Part shown: positions 17,953 to 29,230 of the stretch, in pieces
Position numbering within the stretch: position 1 is the stretch's first letter
Layout of the letters: each line of letters starts with the position of its first letter
Assembly: GCA_024235415.1 (NCBI GenBank)
Contig: JACKML010000003.1
Location: 62,001 to 126,000 of the forward strand
Length of the DNA stretch: 64,000 nt
Origin: Chromatiaceae bacterium
Lineage (GTDB): Bacteria > Pseudomonadota > Gammaproteobacteria > Chromatiales > Chromatiaceae
Direction: 5' to 3'
Program-made: the position numbers and the translations under genes
The notes under the pieces: model-generated
Told to the model about the DNA's origin: nothing
Databases searched by the model: none
The model's input: the letters and a program-made list of their open reading frames with translations, nothing else

Positions 17953-18770
17953 GTGCGGTGCAAGAGCTGTTCCGGCGTGACCGGGTGTTCGATTTCATGG
18001 TGCCCAAGGTGGTCGATGGGCTGGATCTTTCGCACGGCACAGTGCTGTACATGGAAGACGTATCGGTCGCGTTTGATGGTTTCAAGGCGATCAACAACCT
18101 CAATTTCTACGTCAATGCCGGCGAGCTGCGTTGCCTGATCGGGCCCAACGGCGCTGGCAAGACCACCATGATGGATATCATCACCGGCAAGACACGACCC
18201 GACACCGGCACCTGCTGGTTCGGATCGCGCATGAACCTCTTGCAGATGAGCGAGCCCGAGATCGCGCGTGCCGGCATCGGCCGCAAGTTCCAGAAGCCGA
18301 CCGTTTTCGAGTTCCACAACGTATTCGAAAACCTCGAGCTTTCGATGGCCGGACCAAAGGGTGTATGGCGCACATTGCGTGCACGCCTGACGCCGGCCGA
18401 ACGTGACCGGATCGAAGAGGTACTCGAACTGATCGGGCTGGCCGACGCCGGTCAGCGTCTTGCGGGCGCCCTGTCACATGGCCAGAAACAGTGGCTGGAG
18501 ATCGGCATGCTGTTGATGCAGAACCCCATGCTGCTGCTGGTGGACGAGCCGGCCGCGGGCATGACGCATCAGGAGATGGATCGCACGGTCGAACTGCTGA
18601 CCTCGCTGGCCGGTGAGCACTCGGTGGTGGTCGTCGAGCACGATATGGATTTCGTGCGCGCACTGAATTCGCGGGTGACTGTTCTGCACCAGGGGTCGGT
18701 GCTGGCGGAGGGCAACATGGAGCAGGTGCAGCGTGATCCGAAAGTGATGGAGGTCTACCTTGGCGAATGA
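17949..18770 (+). CDS. urtD: Urea ABC transporter ATP-binding protein UrtD
   Basis: A 273-residue LivG-like ATPase. Walker A GPNGAGKTTM, the Q-loop region GRKFQKPTVFE, the signature LSHGQKQWLEI, and Walker B LLLVDEPAAGMT followed by VVEHDMDFVR form a complete ATPase. The distinctive YMEDVSVAFDGFKAINNLNF start and the LSHGQKQW signature (instead of LSGGQQ) mark UrtD. The ATG sits in an ATGA overlap with urtC and has GGGAGG upstream. It would pair with UrtE to power UrtBC. Confidence 0.95.
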   Translation: MSAVQELFRRDRVFDFMVPKVVDGLDLSHGTVLYMEDVSVAFDGFKAINNLNFYVNAGELRCLIGPNGAGKTTMMDIITGKTRPDTGTCWFGSRMNLLQMSEPEIARAGIGRKFQKPTVFEFHNVFENLELSMAGPKGVWRTLRARLTPAERDRIEEVLELIGLADAGQRLAGALSHGQKQWLEIGMLLMQNPMLLLVDEPAAGMTHQEMDRTVELLTSLAGEHSVVVVEHDMDFVRALNSRVTVLHQGSVLAEGNMEQVQRDPKVMEVYLGE

Positions 18771-18798
18771 GAGCGCAGGTGGTGATAGCGCCGTCAGC

Positions 18799-19494
18799 AT
18801 GCTGAAGATCGAACAGCTCAACCAGTACTATGGGCAGTCACACACGTTGTGGGACCTCGACCTCGAGGTACCCGAAGGTCAGTGCACGGTGCTTATGGGG
18901 CGCAACGGCGTTGGCAAGACCACATTGCTCAATTGCATCATGGGCCTGCAGCCGATAAGGGCCGGTAGCATCGAATATGGAGACCTGGACCTGCGAAGGG
19001 TCGGCGCCGAGCAACGCGCCAGCCTGGGTATCGGCTATGTCCCGCAGGGACGGCAGATCTTTCCGCTGCTGAGCGTGGAAGAAAACCTGCTGATCGGTCT
19101 GCCGGCGCGTCGCGACGGCCTGCGCCGTATCCCCGGATTCATCTTCGAGATGTTCCCTGTGCTGCACCAGATGCTCGGCCGCCGCGGCGGCGACCTGTCC
19201 GGCGGCCAGCAGCAACAGCTGGCGATCGGGCGGGCCCTGGTCACAGACCCGAGACTGCTCATCCTGGATGAACCGACCGAGGGTATCCAGCCGAATATAG
19301 TCGCCGAGATCGGCAACATCGTACGTCGCCTGAATCGCGAGATGGGGCTTACCGTGCTACTGGTCGAACAGAAGCTGCCATTTGCGCGCAAGGTCGCGGA
19401 TCGCTTCTGCCTGCTTGACCGCGGCCGGGCAGTTGCCACAGGTGGCATGGCAGCGTTGAATGACGACCTTATCCAGCAGTATCTGACCGTATGA
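18799..19494 (+). CDS. urtE: Urea ABC transporter ATP-binding protein UrtE
   Basis: A 231-residue LivF-like ATPase, the second nucleotide-binding subunit of the urea importer. Walker A GRNGVGKTTLL, signature LSGGQQQQLAIGRAL, Walker B LLILDEPTEGIQPNI and LLVEQKLPFARKVADRF are all present. It begins MLKIEQLNQYYGQSHTLWD, as family members do. A TTG at 18760 inside urtD has a better Shine-Dalgarno site (GGAGG, 6 bases before) and would add 13 residues in an 11-base overlap with urtD, so the true start is uncertain. The last gene of the transporter set. Confidence 0.93.
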   Translation: MLKIEQLNQYYGQSHTLWDLDLEVPEGQCTVLMGRNGVGKTTLLNCIMGLQPIRAGSIEYGDLDLRRVGAEQRASLGIGYVPQGRQIFPLLSVEENLLIGLPARRDGLRRIPGFIFEMFPVLHQMLGRRGGDLSGGQQQQLAIGRALVTDPRLLILDEPTEGIQPNIVAEIGNIVRRLNREMGLTVLLVEQKLPFARKVADRFCLLDRGRAVATGGMAALNDDLIQQYLTV

Positions 19495-19513
19495 GGCATT
19501 GGAGAACGCAAGA

Positions 19514-19675
19514 ATGAAGACGATCATCATCACCTCGCTGCTGATTGCCGGCGCAGGCAGCGCGGGTGCCCACGTTGCCGATACGCCGGTGCTGCAACAT
19601 GCGGCTGAACATGGCTGGCTGTTCCTTGCCCTGCTGCCGTTGGTACTGCTGCCGCTCGGCCGCAGCCGTCGCTGA
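19514..19675 (+). CDS. Small exported/membrane protein between urtE and ureD
   Basis: A 53-residue ORF lying 19 bases after urtE and ending 12 bases before the ureD GTG, so it fits tightly in the operon. It begins MKTIIITSLLIAGAGSAGAH, a clear signal peptide or N-terminal helix. After a short hydrophilic stretch come a second hydrophobic segment (GWLFLALLPLVLLPL) and a GRSRR end. This arrangement resembles C-terminal sorting tails and small membrane anchors. I do not recognise the family. A GGAGAACGCAAG purine stretch precedes the ATG. Confidence 0.6.
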   Translation: MKTIIITSLLIAGAGSAGAHVADTPVLQHAAEHGWLFLALLPLVLLPLGRSRR

Positions 19676-19687
19676 GCGGTTCCGGTC

Positions 19688-20527
19688 GTGGACGCTGCCG
19701 CACAGGCGTTCGAGCGCACGCAGGGCTGGCAGGCCAGCCTGCAGCTGGGCTTTCGCCAGCAGGCGCGACGCACGGTGCTGGCCGAGCGCCGGCGCCTTGG
19801 ACCGCTTGCGGTACAAAGACCGTTCTACCCCGAAGGTGGCGTCTGCCATGTCTACCTGCTGCATCCGCCCGGCGGCGTGGTTGGTGGAGACGCCCTCGAC
19901 ATCGATGTGCGCGTCGGCAAGGGTGCACAGGCGCTGATCACCACGCCCGGGGCGACCAAGTTCTATCGCAGCAGCGGCGCGCTCGCGCGGCAAGACCAGC
20001 GTCTCGTCGTCGACCCGGGTGCCAGCCTGGAATGGCTGCCACAGGAGAACATCTTTTTTCCGGGCGCGCAGGTTGAGCTGCACACCCGCGTCGAGCTGCA
20101 GGGTGACGCGCGCCTCGCGCTGTGGGAGATTCACTGCCTTGGGCGTCCATCAATCAGCGAGGCATTTGATTGCGGCCGCATCGACAGCCGGACCGCGATC
20201 GCGCGCAACGGCGTGCCGTTGATCCTGGACCGCCTGCGGGTAAGTACCGACAATCGTTCGCGCCTTTCGCTGATGGCCGGACTTCCGGTGGGCGGCACCC
20301 TGTATCTCAGCCATGCCGGAGAGGGCGATGTCGAGGCGTGTCGGGACCTGCTGCTGGTTGAGGGTCCGGACTATGCTGGCGCAACACTGATCGACGACAT
20401 GCTGGTGGTGCGCTATCTGGGCGGTTCCACCGAGCGGGCGCGCAGTCTGTTTCATGCCGTGTGGCATCATCTGCGCCCCAACACGCTCGGCCGCGACGCC
20501 AGCGTGCCGCGCATCTGGTCCACCTGA
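19688..20527 (+). CDS. ureD: Urease accessory protein UreD
   Basis: A 279-residue accessory protein that, with UreF and UreG, forms the complex delivering nickel to the urease apoenzyme. Family blocks are present: GWQASLQLGFRQQARRTVLAE, PFYPEGGVCHVYLLHPPGGVVGGD, the TTPGATKFYRSSG motif, LEWLPQENIFFPGA and the end DASVPRIWST. The length is normal. The start is GTG with no strong Shine-Dalgarno site, 12 bases after the small ORF. It heads the urease structural gene set ureDABCEFG. Confidence 0.94.
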   Translation: MDAAAQAFERTQGWQASLQLGFRQQARRTVLAERRRLGPLAVQRPFYPEGGVCHVYLLHPPGGVVGGDALDIDVRVGKGAQALITTPGATKFYRSSGALARQDQRLVVDPGASLEWLPQENIFFPGAQVELHTRVELQGDARLALWEIHCLGRPSISEAFDCGRIDSRTAIARNGVPLILDRLRVSTDNRSRLSLMAGLPVGGTLYLSHAGEGDVEACRDLLLVEGPDYAGATLIDDMLVVRYLGGSTERARSLFHAVWHHLRPNTLGRDASVPRIWST

Positions 20528-20548
20528 ATCACCGAGAGAGCCCGGACT

Positions 20549-20851
20549 ATGGAGCTGACACCAAGAGAAAAAGACAAACTGCTGCTGTTCACCGCTGCGC
20601 TGGTCGCCGAGCGGCGCAAGGCGCGCGGCGTGAAACTGAACTACCCGGAGGCAGTGGCCTATATCAGCGCCGCGATCATGGAAGGTGCGCGCGACGGCCG
20701 CACGGTTGCCGACCTGATGGACCACGGGCGTACGCTGCTGACCAGTGACGATGTGATGGAAGGGGTGCCTGAGATGATCCCCGAAGTACAGGTCGAGGCG
20801 ACTTTCCCGGATGGCACCAAGCTGGTCACAGTGCATGACCCGATCGTATGA
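20549..20851 (+). CDS. ureA: Urease subunit gamma
   Basis: The 100-residue gamma subunit of urease, structural and not catalytic. It begins [23 protein letters not shown] and contains the conserved [21 protein letters not shown] and [26 protein letters not shown]. It is the canonical length for separate bacterial gamma subunits. It lies 21 bases after ureD and 36 bases before ureB. Confidence 0.97.
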   Translation: MELTPREKDKLLLFTAALVAERRKARGVKLNYPEAVAYISAAIMEGARDGRTVADLMDHGRTLLTSDDVMEGVPEMIPEVQVEATFPDGTKLVTVHDPIV

Positions 20852-20887
20852 CCCTGACGGCGCCGTTGGGGCGAGGAGACGACAGCG

Positions 20888-21207
20888 ATGATTCCAGGTG
20901 AGGTGATCGCCGCCGCAGGCGAGATCGAGTTGAACAGCGGTCGCCAGACCGCGACCCTGTCGGTGGCCAACACCGGTGACCGGCCGATCCAGGTGGGTTC
21001 GCACTATCACTTCTTCGAGACCAACGAGGCGCTGGAGTTCGAGCGTGACAAGGCGCGCGGCTTCCGCCTGAACATCCCGGCCGGCACCGCGGTGCGCTTT
21101 GAACCGGGCCAGACGCGTACCGTGGAGCTGGTCGCTTATGCCGGTGACCGCCACGTGTACGGATTCCGGGGCCACATCATGGGGCCACTTGATCGGGGGG
21201 GCGAGCG

Positions 21208-21211
<4 letters not shown>
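20888..21211 (+). CDS. ureB: Urease subunit beta
   Basis: The 107-residue beta subunit. The conserved MIPGEV start, [18 protein letters not shown] and [16 protein letters not shown] are unmistakable. It has the usual length and its stop overlaps the ureC start as ATGA, so beta and alpha subunits are made together. Confidence 0.97.
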
Positions 21212-22911
<1,700 letters not shown>

Positions 22912-22936
22912 GCCATGACGGGTGAAGGGGGGGGGC

Positions 22937-23431
22937 ATGCTGGAACTGGATCGTCGTGTCGCACGCGGAAAAGCGAGCGTGTGCCTGACCCTGCCACTCG
23001 AAAAACGCATCCGCAGCCGCCAGCGCGTGACCCTGGACAACGGTGTCGAGGCGGGTGTGTTTCTCGCGCGTGGCCAGGTGCTGCGTGATGGTGACCTGCT
23101 GGGTGATCGCACCGGCCTGATCGTGCTGGTCAGGGCCGCCGCAGAACCTGTATCCGAGGTGCGTTGTGACGATCCGCTGCAGCTGGCACGCGCCTGCTAC
23201 CACCTCGGCAACCGCCACGTCGCACTGCAGATCGAGGCCGGCGTGCTTCGCTATCAGCACGACCATGTGCTCGACGACATGCTGCGTGGCCTCGGCCTGC
23301 AGCCGACCTTTGCACAGGCCCCATTCGAGCCCGAAGCCGGGGCCTATGGCGGCAGTGCCCACGCTCATGCACATCATCATGCCCATGGCGACCAGGAGCC
23401 GTACCACCGGCACGACGATGTCGCCAGCTGA
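22937..23431 (+). CDS. ureE: Urease accessory protein UreE (nickel metallochaperone)
   Basis: A 164-residue nickel-binding chaperone. The conserved [24 protein letters not shown] and [13 protein letters not shown] blocks identify it; the His of LGNRH is the conserved nickel ligand. The C-terminal tail is unusually His-rich ([23 protein letters not shown]), able to store extra nickel, as in Klebsiella UreE. The ATG at 22937 follows nine G residues; an upstream GTG would add five residues. It overlaps ureF by 14 bases. Confidence 0.95.
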   Translation: MLELDRRVARGKASVCLTLPLEKRIRSRQRVTLDNGVEAGVFLARGQVLRDGDLLGDRTGLIVLVRAAAEPVSEVRCDDPLQLARACYHLGNRHVALQIEAGVLRYQHDHVLDDMLRGLGLQPTFAQAPFEPEAGAYGGSAHAHAHHHAHGDQEPYHRHDDVAS

Positions 23432-24110
23432 ATCATCGACTGGTGCGCTCGGCCGCCTGCGGCTGATGCAGCTGGTCAGCCCGGCACTGCCGATCGGTGC
23501 CTTTACCTACTCGCAGGGGTTGGAATGGGCGGTCGAGGCCGGCTGGGTCAACGACAGCACGACACTGAGCGACTGGCTTGAGGGCCTGCTGGAGGATGGC
23601 CTGACTCATCTGGATCTGCCGGTGCTGTGCCGTCTCTTCCACGCGTGTAAAGACGCTGACCCGGATGCGATCGGTCACTGGGGGCGAACGCTGTACGCGA
23701 GCCGTGAATCCCGCGAACTGCGCGCCGAGGAAAGGCAGCGTGCACGTGCGCTGATCACCCTGCTGGGTGACCTGGGAATCGAACATGCAACGGCGTGGCG
23801 CGATGCGCTGTCGCACTGCCAGGCCGCACCGTTCGCGCTGGCCGCGGTGCACTGGGCGATCGGTGTCGAGGATTGCGCCCTGGGATATGCCTGGGGCTGG
23901 CTGGAAAACCAGGTGGCGGCAGCGATAAAGCTGGTACCGCTCGGTCAGACCGACGGTCAGCGCGTACAGCTGGCGCTCGCCGAACGCCTGCCATTGGCGG
24001 TCGAGCGAGCACTCGCGATCGACGACGAAGACATCGGCGCCGGTGCGCCGGCGCTGGCGATCGCCAGTGCGCAACACGAGACGCAGTACACCCGCCTGTT
24101 CCGTTCCTGA
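23418..24110 (+). CDS. ureF: Urease accessory protein UreF
   Basis: A 230-residue helical protein that joins UreD and UreG in the nickel-insertion complex. Diagnostic blocks are [25 protein letters not shown] near the start, [20 protein letters not shown] and [25 protein letters not shown] use the ATG at 23418, inside the ureE tail, because it starts just before the [12 protein letters not shown] block; the much longer in-frame extension is a shadow of ureE. Confidence 0.94.
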   Translation: MSPAESSTGALGRLRLMQLVSPALPIGAFTYSQGLEWAVEAGWVNDSTTLSDWLEGLLEDGLTHLDLPVLCRLFHACKDADPDAIGHWGRTLYASRESRELRAEERQRARALITLLGDLGIEHATAWRDALSHCQAAPFALAAVHWAIGVEDCALGYAWGWLENQVAAAIKLVPLGQTDGQRVQLALAERLPLAVERALAIDDEDIGAGAPALAIASAQHETQYTRLFRS

Positions 24111-24139
24111 CACGGGCAGGCCCGAACACGGAGATAGCG

Positions 24140-24769
24140 ATGGCATCGAACAAACAGGCCCTGCGGGTGGGTGTCGGCGGCCCGGTTGGCTCGGGCAAGA
24201 CGGCACTGCTCGAGGTGCTGTGCAAGGCCTTGCGCGAGCGCTACGACATCGCGGTGGTTACCAATGACATCTATACCCAGGAGGATGCCAGGATCCTGAT
24301 GCGCGCCGAGGCGCTGCCGTTCGAACGCATCGTCGGTGTCGAGACCGGCGGTTGTCCGCATACCGCGATCCGCGAGGATGCCTCGATGAACCTGGCAGCG
24401 GTCGAGGACCTGCAGCACAGGTTCCCCAATCTCGACGTGGTGTTCATCGAGAGCGGTGGTGACAATCTGTCGGCCACCTTCAGCCCCGAGCTGGCCGACC
24501 TGACGATCTATGTGATCGACGTTGCCGAGGGCGAAAAGATCCCGCGCAAGGGGGGGCCCGGCATCACCCGCTCCGACCTGCTGGTGATCAACAAGATCGA
24601 CCTCGCGCCCTATGTCGGTGCCTCGCTCGAAGTGATGGAGGCCGATACCAACCGTATGCGCGGCGAACGACCATGGGTGTTCGCCAACATGAAGACCCGC
24701 GAGGGACTCGACACGATCATCGCGTTCATCGAACGCGAGGGAATGCTGCAGCCGGCGATGGCGTCCTGA
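24140..24769 (+). CDS. ureG: Urease accessory GTPase UreG
   Basis: A 209-residue SIMIBI GTPase driving nickel insertion. P-loop [10 protein letters not shown], switch region [11 protein letters not shown], the nickel-binding CPH in [30 protein letters not shown], and the guanine-specificity motif [10 protein letters not shown] are all intact. It starts 29 bases after ureF and ends the urease operon. No terminator is evident before the convergent EF-G-like gene, 47 bases away. Confidence 0.97.
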   Translation: MASNKQALRVGVGGPVGSGKTALLEVLCKALRERYDIAVVTNDIYTQEDARILMRAEALPFERIVGVETGGCPHTAIREDASMNLAAVEDLQHRFPNLDVVFIESGGDNLSATFSPELADLTIYVIDVAEGEKIPRKGGPGITRSDLLVINKIDLAPYVGASLEVMEADTNRMRGERPWVFANMKTREGLDTIIAFIEREGMLQPAMAS

Positions 24770-24816
24770 GCCGCTTCGCGTCCGTCAGGCACTGTTATCC
24801 CGCATTAGCTGACGCT

Positions 24817-26862
24817 TCAGTCGGCCTCGCCACCATGCCTGAATGCCGCGCAAAGGTCGCGCTGCAGTGATTCGGGCACGGGTTCGTATTGAGCAAGCTC
24901 CAGGGTGTAGCTGGCATTGCCGCCGGTCATCGCCTTGAGCCGTTCGGGGTATTCGTCCAGCTCGGCCAGCGGCGCCTGCGCGATGACCACCATGCGGCCA
25001 TGGGGCAGGGCACGGGTGCCAAGTACGCGGCCACGCCGTCCGGCGAGGTCGCCAGTGACGCTGCCGATTGCGTCTTGCGGCACCTGCACCTCGAGGTCGA
25101 CGATCGGCTCCATCACCACAGGAATCGCTTCACGCACGGCCGCGAGCAGCGCCTTGCGCCCGGCAGCAACAAACGCGACTTCCTTCGAGTCGACGGGATG
25201 GTGCTTGCCATCTGTTACCACCACCTTGAGGTCGACCAGCGGATATCCGGCGATCGCACCGGCTGCGAGGCCCTCGCGCACGCCCTTCTCTACCGCCGGG
25301 ATCAATGCCCCGGGAATGGCGCCGCCGACCACCGCCGAGACGAATTGAAAACCGGCGCCGCGCGCCAGTGGCTCGACCTGCAGCACCACCTCGCCGAACT
25401 GCCCTGCGCCACCCGTCTGCTTCTTGTGGCGGTGCTGGCCCTGTGCGCCGGCGGTGATGGTCTCGCGGTAGGCGACGCTGGGCTTGTCGGTGTCCAGCTC
25501 GATGCGGTAGCGCGCCTGCAGCTGATCGAGCACGGTGCGCAGGTGCAGTTCCGACAGCCCGCGCAGCACGGTCTCGCGGGTGCTGGGGTTGGCCTCAAGG
25601 GCCAGGCTGGGGTCCTCCTCCAGCAGTTTGTGCAGCGCTTCGGCGAGTCGCTGCTCATCCTGGATGCGGCGGGCACGGATCGCCAGGCCGGCCACCGGGA
25701 GCGGGAACCGCGAGGGTTGCAGGTGCAGGAAGTCCTCGTCGTGCGAATCGTGCAGGATGGCGTCGAGGTGGATGTCGTCGATCTTGGCCACGGCCCGGAT
25801 ATCGCCGGGGATACCGTTGGTCACCTCCGGGTGTTCCTTGCCGAACAGGGTGAAAAGATGTCCCACCTTGAACGGCTTGCGGCCATCGCCGATGAACAGC
25901 TGGCTGTCGCGGGTGACGGTACCCTGGTGGATGCGGAACAACGCGAGCTTGCCGACGAACGGGTCGAAAATGACCTTGAATACGTGCGCCACCACATGCC
26001 GTGCGGCATCAGGCACAACTGCATAAGGTGCCGCCTTGTCGCCCTCGCCGATCAGACAGCGCGGCGGGTTGCCTTCGGTGGGGTTGGGTGCCAGACGCGC
26101 GAGCACGTCCAGCAGTTCGGCCACGCCGGCACCGCTGCGCGCGGAAACGAAGCAGACCGGGATCAGATGGCCCTCGCGCAGGGCCTGTTCGAAAGGGGCA
26201 TGCAGTTGTTCAGGCGCAAGCTCCTCTCCCTGCTCCAGGTAAAGCGTCATCAGTTCTTCGTTGACCTCGACCACCTGGTCGATCAGCGCCTGATGTGCTG
26301 CGGCGACACTGGAGAAATCGCTGTCGCCGCCTGGGTTGAAGAAACAGTCGACCACCCGGCCTGCATTATCCGCGGGCAGGTTCAGCGGCAGGCATTCCTT
26401 GCCGAACGTCTGCTGCAGTTGCGCCAGCACCGCCGGCAGATCTGCATCCTCGGCATCGATGCGGTTGACGATGATCAGTCGGCACAAACTGCGCTCGGCG
26501 GCGCGCTGCGACATCCGGACCGTGACCGCCTCGATACCGGCGCGGGCGTTTATCACGATGGCCGCGGTCTCGACTGCCGGCAGTGCCGCCACGGCCTTGC
26601 CCAGGGTGTCTGCTGCCCCCGGTGTGTCGAGCAGGTTGATGTGGCAGCCACGCCAGTCGAGCGATACCAGCGCGGTGTCCAGGGAATGGCCCCTCTCCTT
26701 TTCCAGCGGATCGAAGTCGCACACCGTGTTGCCGCGGGACACCTCGCCGGCCTGTGCAATCCGCCCTGCGCTTGCCAGCAGGGCCTCGATCAGCGTCGTC
26801 TTGCCGGAGGCTGTGTGTCCGACGAAAGCGATGTTGCGGATGTCCCCGGTGGTGTATGCCAT
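24817..26862 (-). CDS. EF-G-like translational GTPase paralogue
   Basis: A 681-residue protein with the five-domain EF-G layout but diverged from FusA. G1 GHTASGKTTL and G3 DTPGAAD are normal. The switch I block reads KERGHSLD where EF-G has KERGITI, and the G4 motif reads NRID, not NKxD. Domain IV keeps a long KHHPVDSKEVAF loop and domain V ends SYTLELAQYEPVPESLQ. This matches the EF-G-like group (PRK12740 type) of unknown precise role. I use the ATG at 26862 (GGAG upstream); the longer frame adds 22 unlikely residues. Confidence 0.87.
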   Translation of the reverse strand: MAYTTGDIRNIAFVGHTASGKTTLIEALLASAGRIAQAGEVSRGNTVCDFDPLEKERGHSLDTALVSLDWRGCHINLLDTPGAADTLGKAVAALPAVETAAIVINARAGIEAVTVRMSQRAAERSLCRLIIVNRIDAEDADLPAVLAQLQQTFGKECLPLNLPADNAGRVVDCFFNPGGDSDFSSVAAAHQALIDQVVEVNEELMTLYLEQGEELAPEQLHAPFEQALREGHLIPVCFVSARSGAGVAELLDVLARLAPNPTEGNPPRCLIGEGDKAAPYAVVPDAARHVVAHVFKVIFDPFVGKLALFRIHQGTVTRDSQLFIGDGRKPFKVGHLFTLFGKEHPEVTNGIPGDIRAVAKIDDIHLDAILHDSHDEDFLHLQPSRFPLPVAGLAIRARRIQDEQRLAEALHKLLEEDPSLALEANPSTRETVLRGLSELHLRTVLDQLQARYRIELDTDKPSVAYRETITAGAQGQHRHKKQTGGAGQFGEVVLQVEPLARGAGFQFVSAVVGGAIPGALIPAVEKGVREGLAAGAIAGYPLVDLKVVVTDGKHHPVDSKEVAFVAAGRKALLAAVREAIPVVMEPIVDLEVQVPQDAIGSVTGDLAGRRGRVLGTRALPHGRMVVIAQAPLAELDEYPERLKAMTGGNASYTLELAQYEPVPESLQRDLCAAFRHGGEAD

Positions 26863-27042
26863 GATTCGATTCACTCCGTATTGTGGCGGCCGGCCGCCAT
26901 TGCGCATTGACGGCTCAAGGATAATCATTTTCCCAGCCGCACGGCCTGCGCGGTGTCAATGGCGGCGTAATGGACCTGGTCTATTGCGGCGAAGCCGGCA
27001 TCCCGGTGAATGCCCTCGGCGGGGTGCTGGTAATATCCCCCG

Positions 27043-29211
27043 ATGGACGTATCTCACATCATCGACGGGCTCAACGACGCGCAGCGCGCGGCGGTCACGG
27101 CCCCGCTCGGCAGCGCCCTGGTGCTGGCCGGTGCCGGCTCGGGCAAGACCCGGGTGCTGGTGCACCGCATTGCCTGGTTGATCCAGGTCGAGGGCCTTTC
27201 GCCCTGGGGCATCCTCGCCGTGACCTTCACCAACAAGGCCGCGCGTGAGATGAAGCATCGTATCGAGGCCCTGTTGGGACAGCCGGTCGGCGGCATGTGG
27301 GTCGGCACCTTCCACGGCCTGGCCCATCGTCTGCTGCGGGCGCACTGGCAGGAGGCGGGTCTGCCACAGGGTTTCCAGATCCTCGACTCGGACGACCAGC
27401 AGCGGTTGGTCAAGCGCATCGTCCGCGAGATGAACCTCGACGACAGCAAGTGGCCGCCGCGCCAGGCACAGTGGTTCATCAACAAGCAGAAGGACGAGGG
27501 CCTGCGCGCAGAACACCTCGATCACGGCGGTGACCCGTATCAGCGGCAGATGATTGCGATCTACCGCGAGTATGAGGCGGCCTGCCAGCGCGCCGGCAGC
27601 GTGGATTTCGCCGAGCTGCTGCTGCGTGCACACGAGCTGTGGCGCGACCGGCCGGACCTGCTGGCGCACTACCGCGAGCGCTTTGGTGCGATCCTGGTCG
27701 ACGAGTTCCAGGACACCAACAGCATTCAGTATGCCTGGCTGCGCCTGCTGGCCGGCAGTGAGCAGAAGCTGTTTGTGGTCGGTGACGATGACCAGTCAAT
27801 CTACGGCTGGCGCGGCGCGCGGGTGGAGAACATCCAGGATTTCCAGAGCCACTATCCCGATGCCACCGTGGTGCGCCTGGAGCAGAACTACCGCTCGACC
27901 GGCAACATCCTGCGCGGTGCCAACGCGGTGATCGCCAACAACCCCACCCGTCTGGGCAAGCAGTTGTGGACCGAGGACGGTGACGGCGAGCCGATCCGCC
28001 TGTACGGCGCCTTCAACGAGGTCGACGAGGCGCGTTTCGTGATCGAGCGCATTCGCACGGCGGTCGATCAGGGCAGCCGGCGAACCGAGTGCGCGATCCT
28101 TTATCGCACGACCGCGCAGTCCCGCCTGTTCGAGGAGGCCCTGTTGCAGGCCGGCATCCCTTACCGTGTCTATGGCGGGTTGCGCTTTTTCGAACGCGCC
28201 GAGATCAAGGATGCACTGGCCTACCTGCGCCTGGTATCGAACCGCCACGACGACCCGTCATTTGAGCGTGCGGTCAACCAGCCGCCGCGCGGCATTGGCC
28301 CGCGCACCCTGGATGCGGTGCGTGCCCACGCCCGCGATTTCGCCTGCTCGCTGTGGCAGGCGGCCGGTGACCTGCTGCGGGGAGGTGCGATGACCGCGCG
28401 CGCCGCGAATGCGCTGCGCGGTTTTCTGGATCTGGTCGAGGAAATCGACGCCAACAGCGCCGATGGCGACCTGGCCGGGCGCGCTGATTTCGTCATTGAG
28501 GCCTCGCATCTCAAGGGGCATTTCGAAAAGAGCCGTGATGGCAAGGGCCAGGATCGCATCGAGAACCTGGAAGAGCTGGTCAACGCCTGTCGCCAGTTCG
28601 AGTTCACCGATGTCGAGGAGAGTGGGCTTTCGGAGATGGACGCTTTTCTCGCCCACGCCGCACTCGAGGCCGGCGATACCCAGGCCGACGAATACGAAGA
28701 CTGCGTGCAGCTGATGACGCTGCACTCCGCCAAGGGGCTGGAGTTTCCGCTGGTGTTCATCGGCGGCATGGAAGAGGGGCTGTTTCCCCACAGCATGTCG
28801 GCTGAAGACCCGGAGCGTCTCGAAGAGGAACGGCGGCTGTGCTATGTCGGCATGACGCGGGCGATGGAGCAGCTCTATCTGAGCCATGCCGAGAGCCGGC
28901 GACTGCATGGCTCGGAGAGCTATCCGCTGCCATCGCGATTTCTGCGCGAGATCCCTGCCGACCTGATCGAGGAGGTGCGCGCCAGGCCCAACATCAGTCG
29001 CCCCTATGCGTCTGCATCGCCATCCCTGGCCGCGGCGCAGGAAGCGGCTGGCTTCCGTCTCGGTCAGCGCGTGGCGCACCCGAAGTTCGGTGAAGGCGTG
29101 GTGTTGAATGCCGAGGGTCAGGGCAGCGGTGCGCGGGTACAGGTCAACTTCGAGGCCGCGGGCGCCAAGTGGCTGGTGGTGGCCTACGCCAATCTGCAGG
29201 CAATCGCCTGA
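27043..29211 (+). CDS. uvrD: DNA helicase II (UvrD)
   Basis: A 722-residue superfamily 1A 3'-5' helicase acting in nucleotide excision and mismatch repair. Motifs in order: Q-motif LNDAQRAAV, Walker A AGAGSGKTRVL, TFTNKAAREM, DEFQDTNSIQYAWL (motif II), VGDDDQSIYGWRGA (III), LEQNYRST (IV), TLHSAKGLEFP (V) and VGMTRAMEQLYLSHA (VI). The C-terminal Tudor-like region (GQRVAHPKFGEGVVLNAEG) is typical of UvrD. It is 180 bases from the divergent EF-G-like gene and ends 19 bases before a convergent gene. Confidence 0.96.
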   Translation: MDVSHIIDGLNDAQRAAVTAPLGSALVLAGAGSGKTRVLVHRIAWLIQVEGLSPWGILAVTFTNKAAREMKHRIEALLGQPVGGMWVGTFHGLAHRLLRAHWQEAGLPQGFQILDSDDQQRLVKRIVREMNLDDSKWPPRQAQWFINKQKDEGLRAEHLDHGGDPYQRQMIAIYREYEAACQRAGSVDFAELLLRAHELWRDRPDLLAHYRERFGAILVDEFQDTNSIQYAWLRLLAGSEQKLFVVGDDDQSIYGWRGARVENIQDFQSHYPDATVVRLEQNYRSTGNILRGANAVIANNPTRLGKQLWTEDGDGEPIRLYGAFNEVDEARFVIERIRTAVDQGSRRTECAILYRTTAQSRLFEEALLQAGIPYRVYGGLRFFERAEIKDALAYLRLVSNRHDDPSFERAVNQPPRGIGPRTLDAVRAHARDFACSLWQAAGDLLRGGAMTARAANALRGFLDLVEEIDANSADGDLAGRADFVIEASHLKGHFEKSRDGKGQDRIENLEELVNACRQFEFTDVEESGLSEMDAFLAHAALEAGDTQADEYEDCVQLMTLHSAKGLEFPLVFIGGMEEGLFPHSMSAEDPERLEEERRLCYVGMTRAMEQLYLSHAESRRLHGSESYPLPSRFLREIPADLIEEVRARPNISRPYASASPSLAAAQEAAGFRLGQRVAHPKFGEGVVLNAEGQGSGARVQVNFEAAGAKWLVVAYANLQAIA

Positions 29212-29230
29212 TCCCCGACCTGCTGCCCGT

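Noticed and set aside
23166..23417. N-terminal extension of ureF inside ureE
   Set aside because: It is the ureE coding sequence read in another frame; UreF begins just before its conserved [12 protein letters not shown] block.
24889..26910. A 673-residue frame opposite the EF-G-like gene
   Set aside because: It mirrors the EF-G-like coding sequence, has no domain and an unusual composition; the EF-G motifs on the other strand are decisive.
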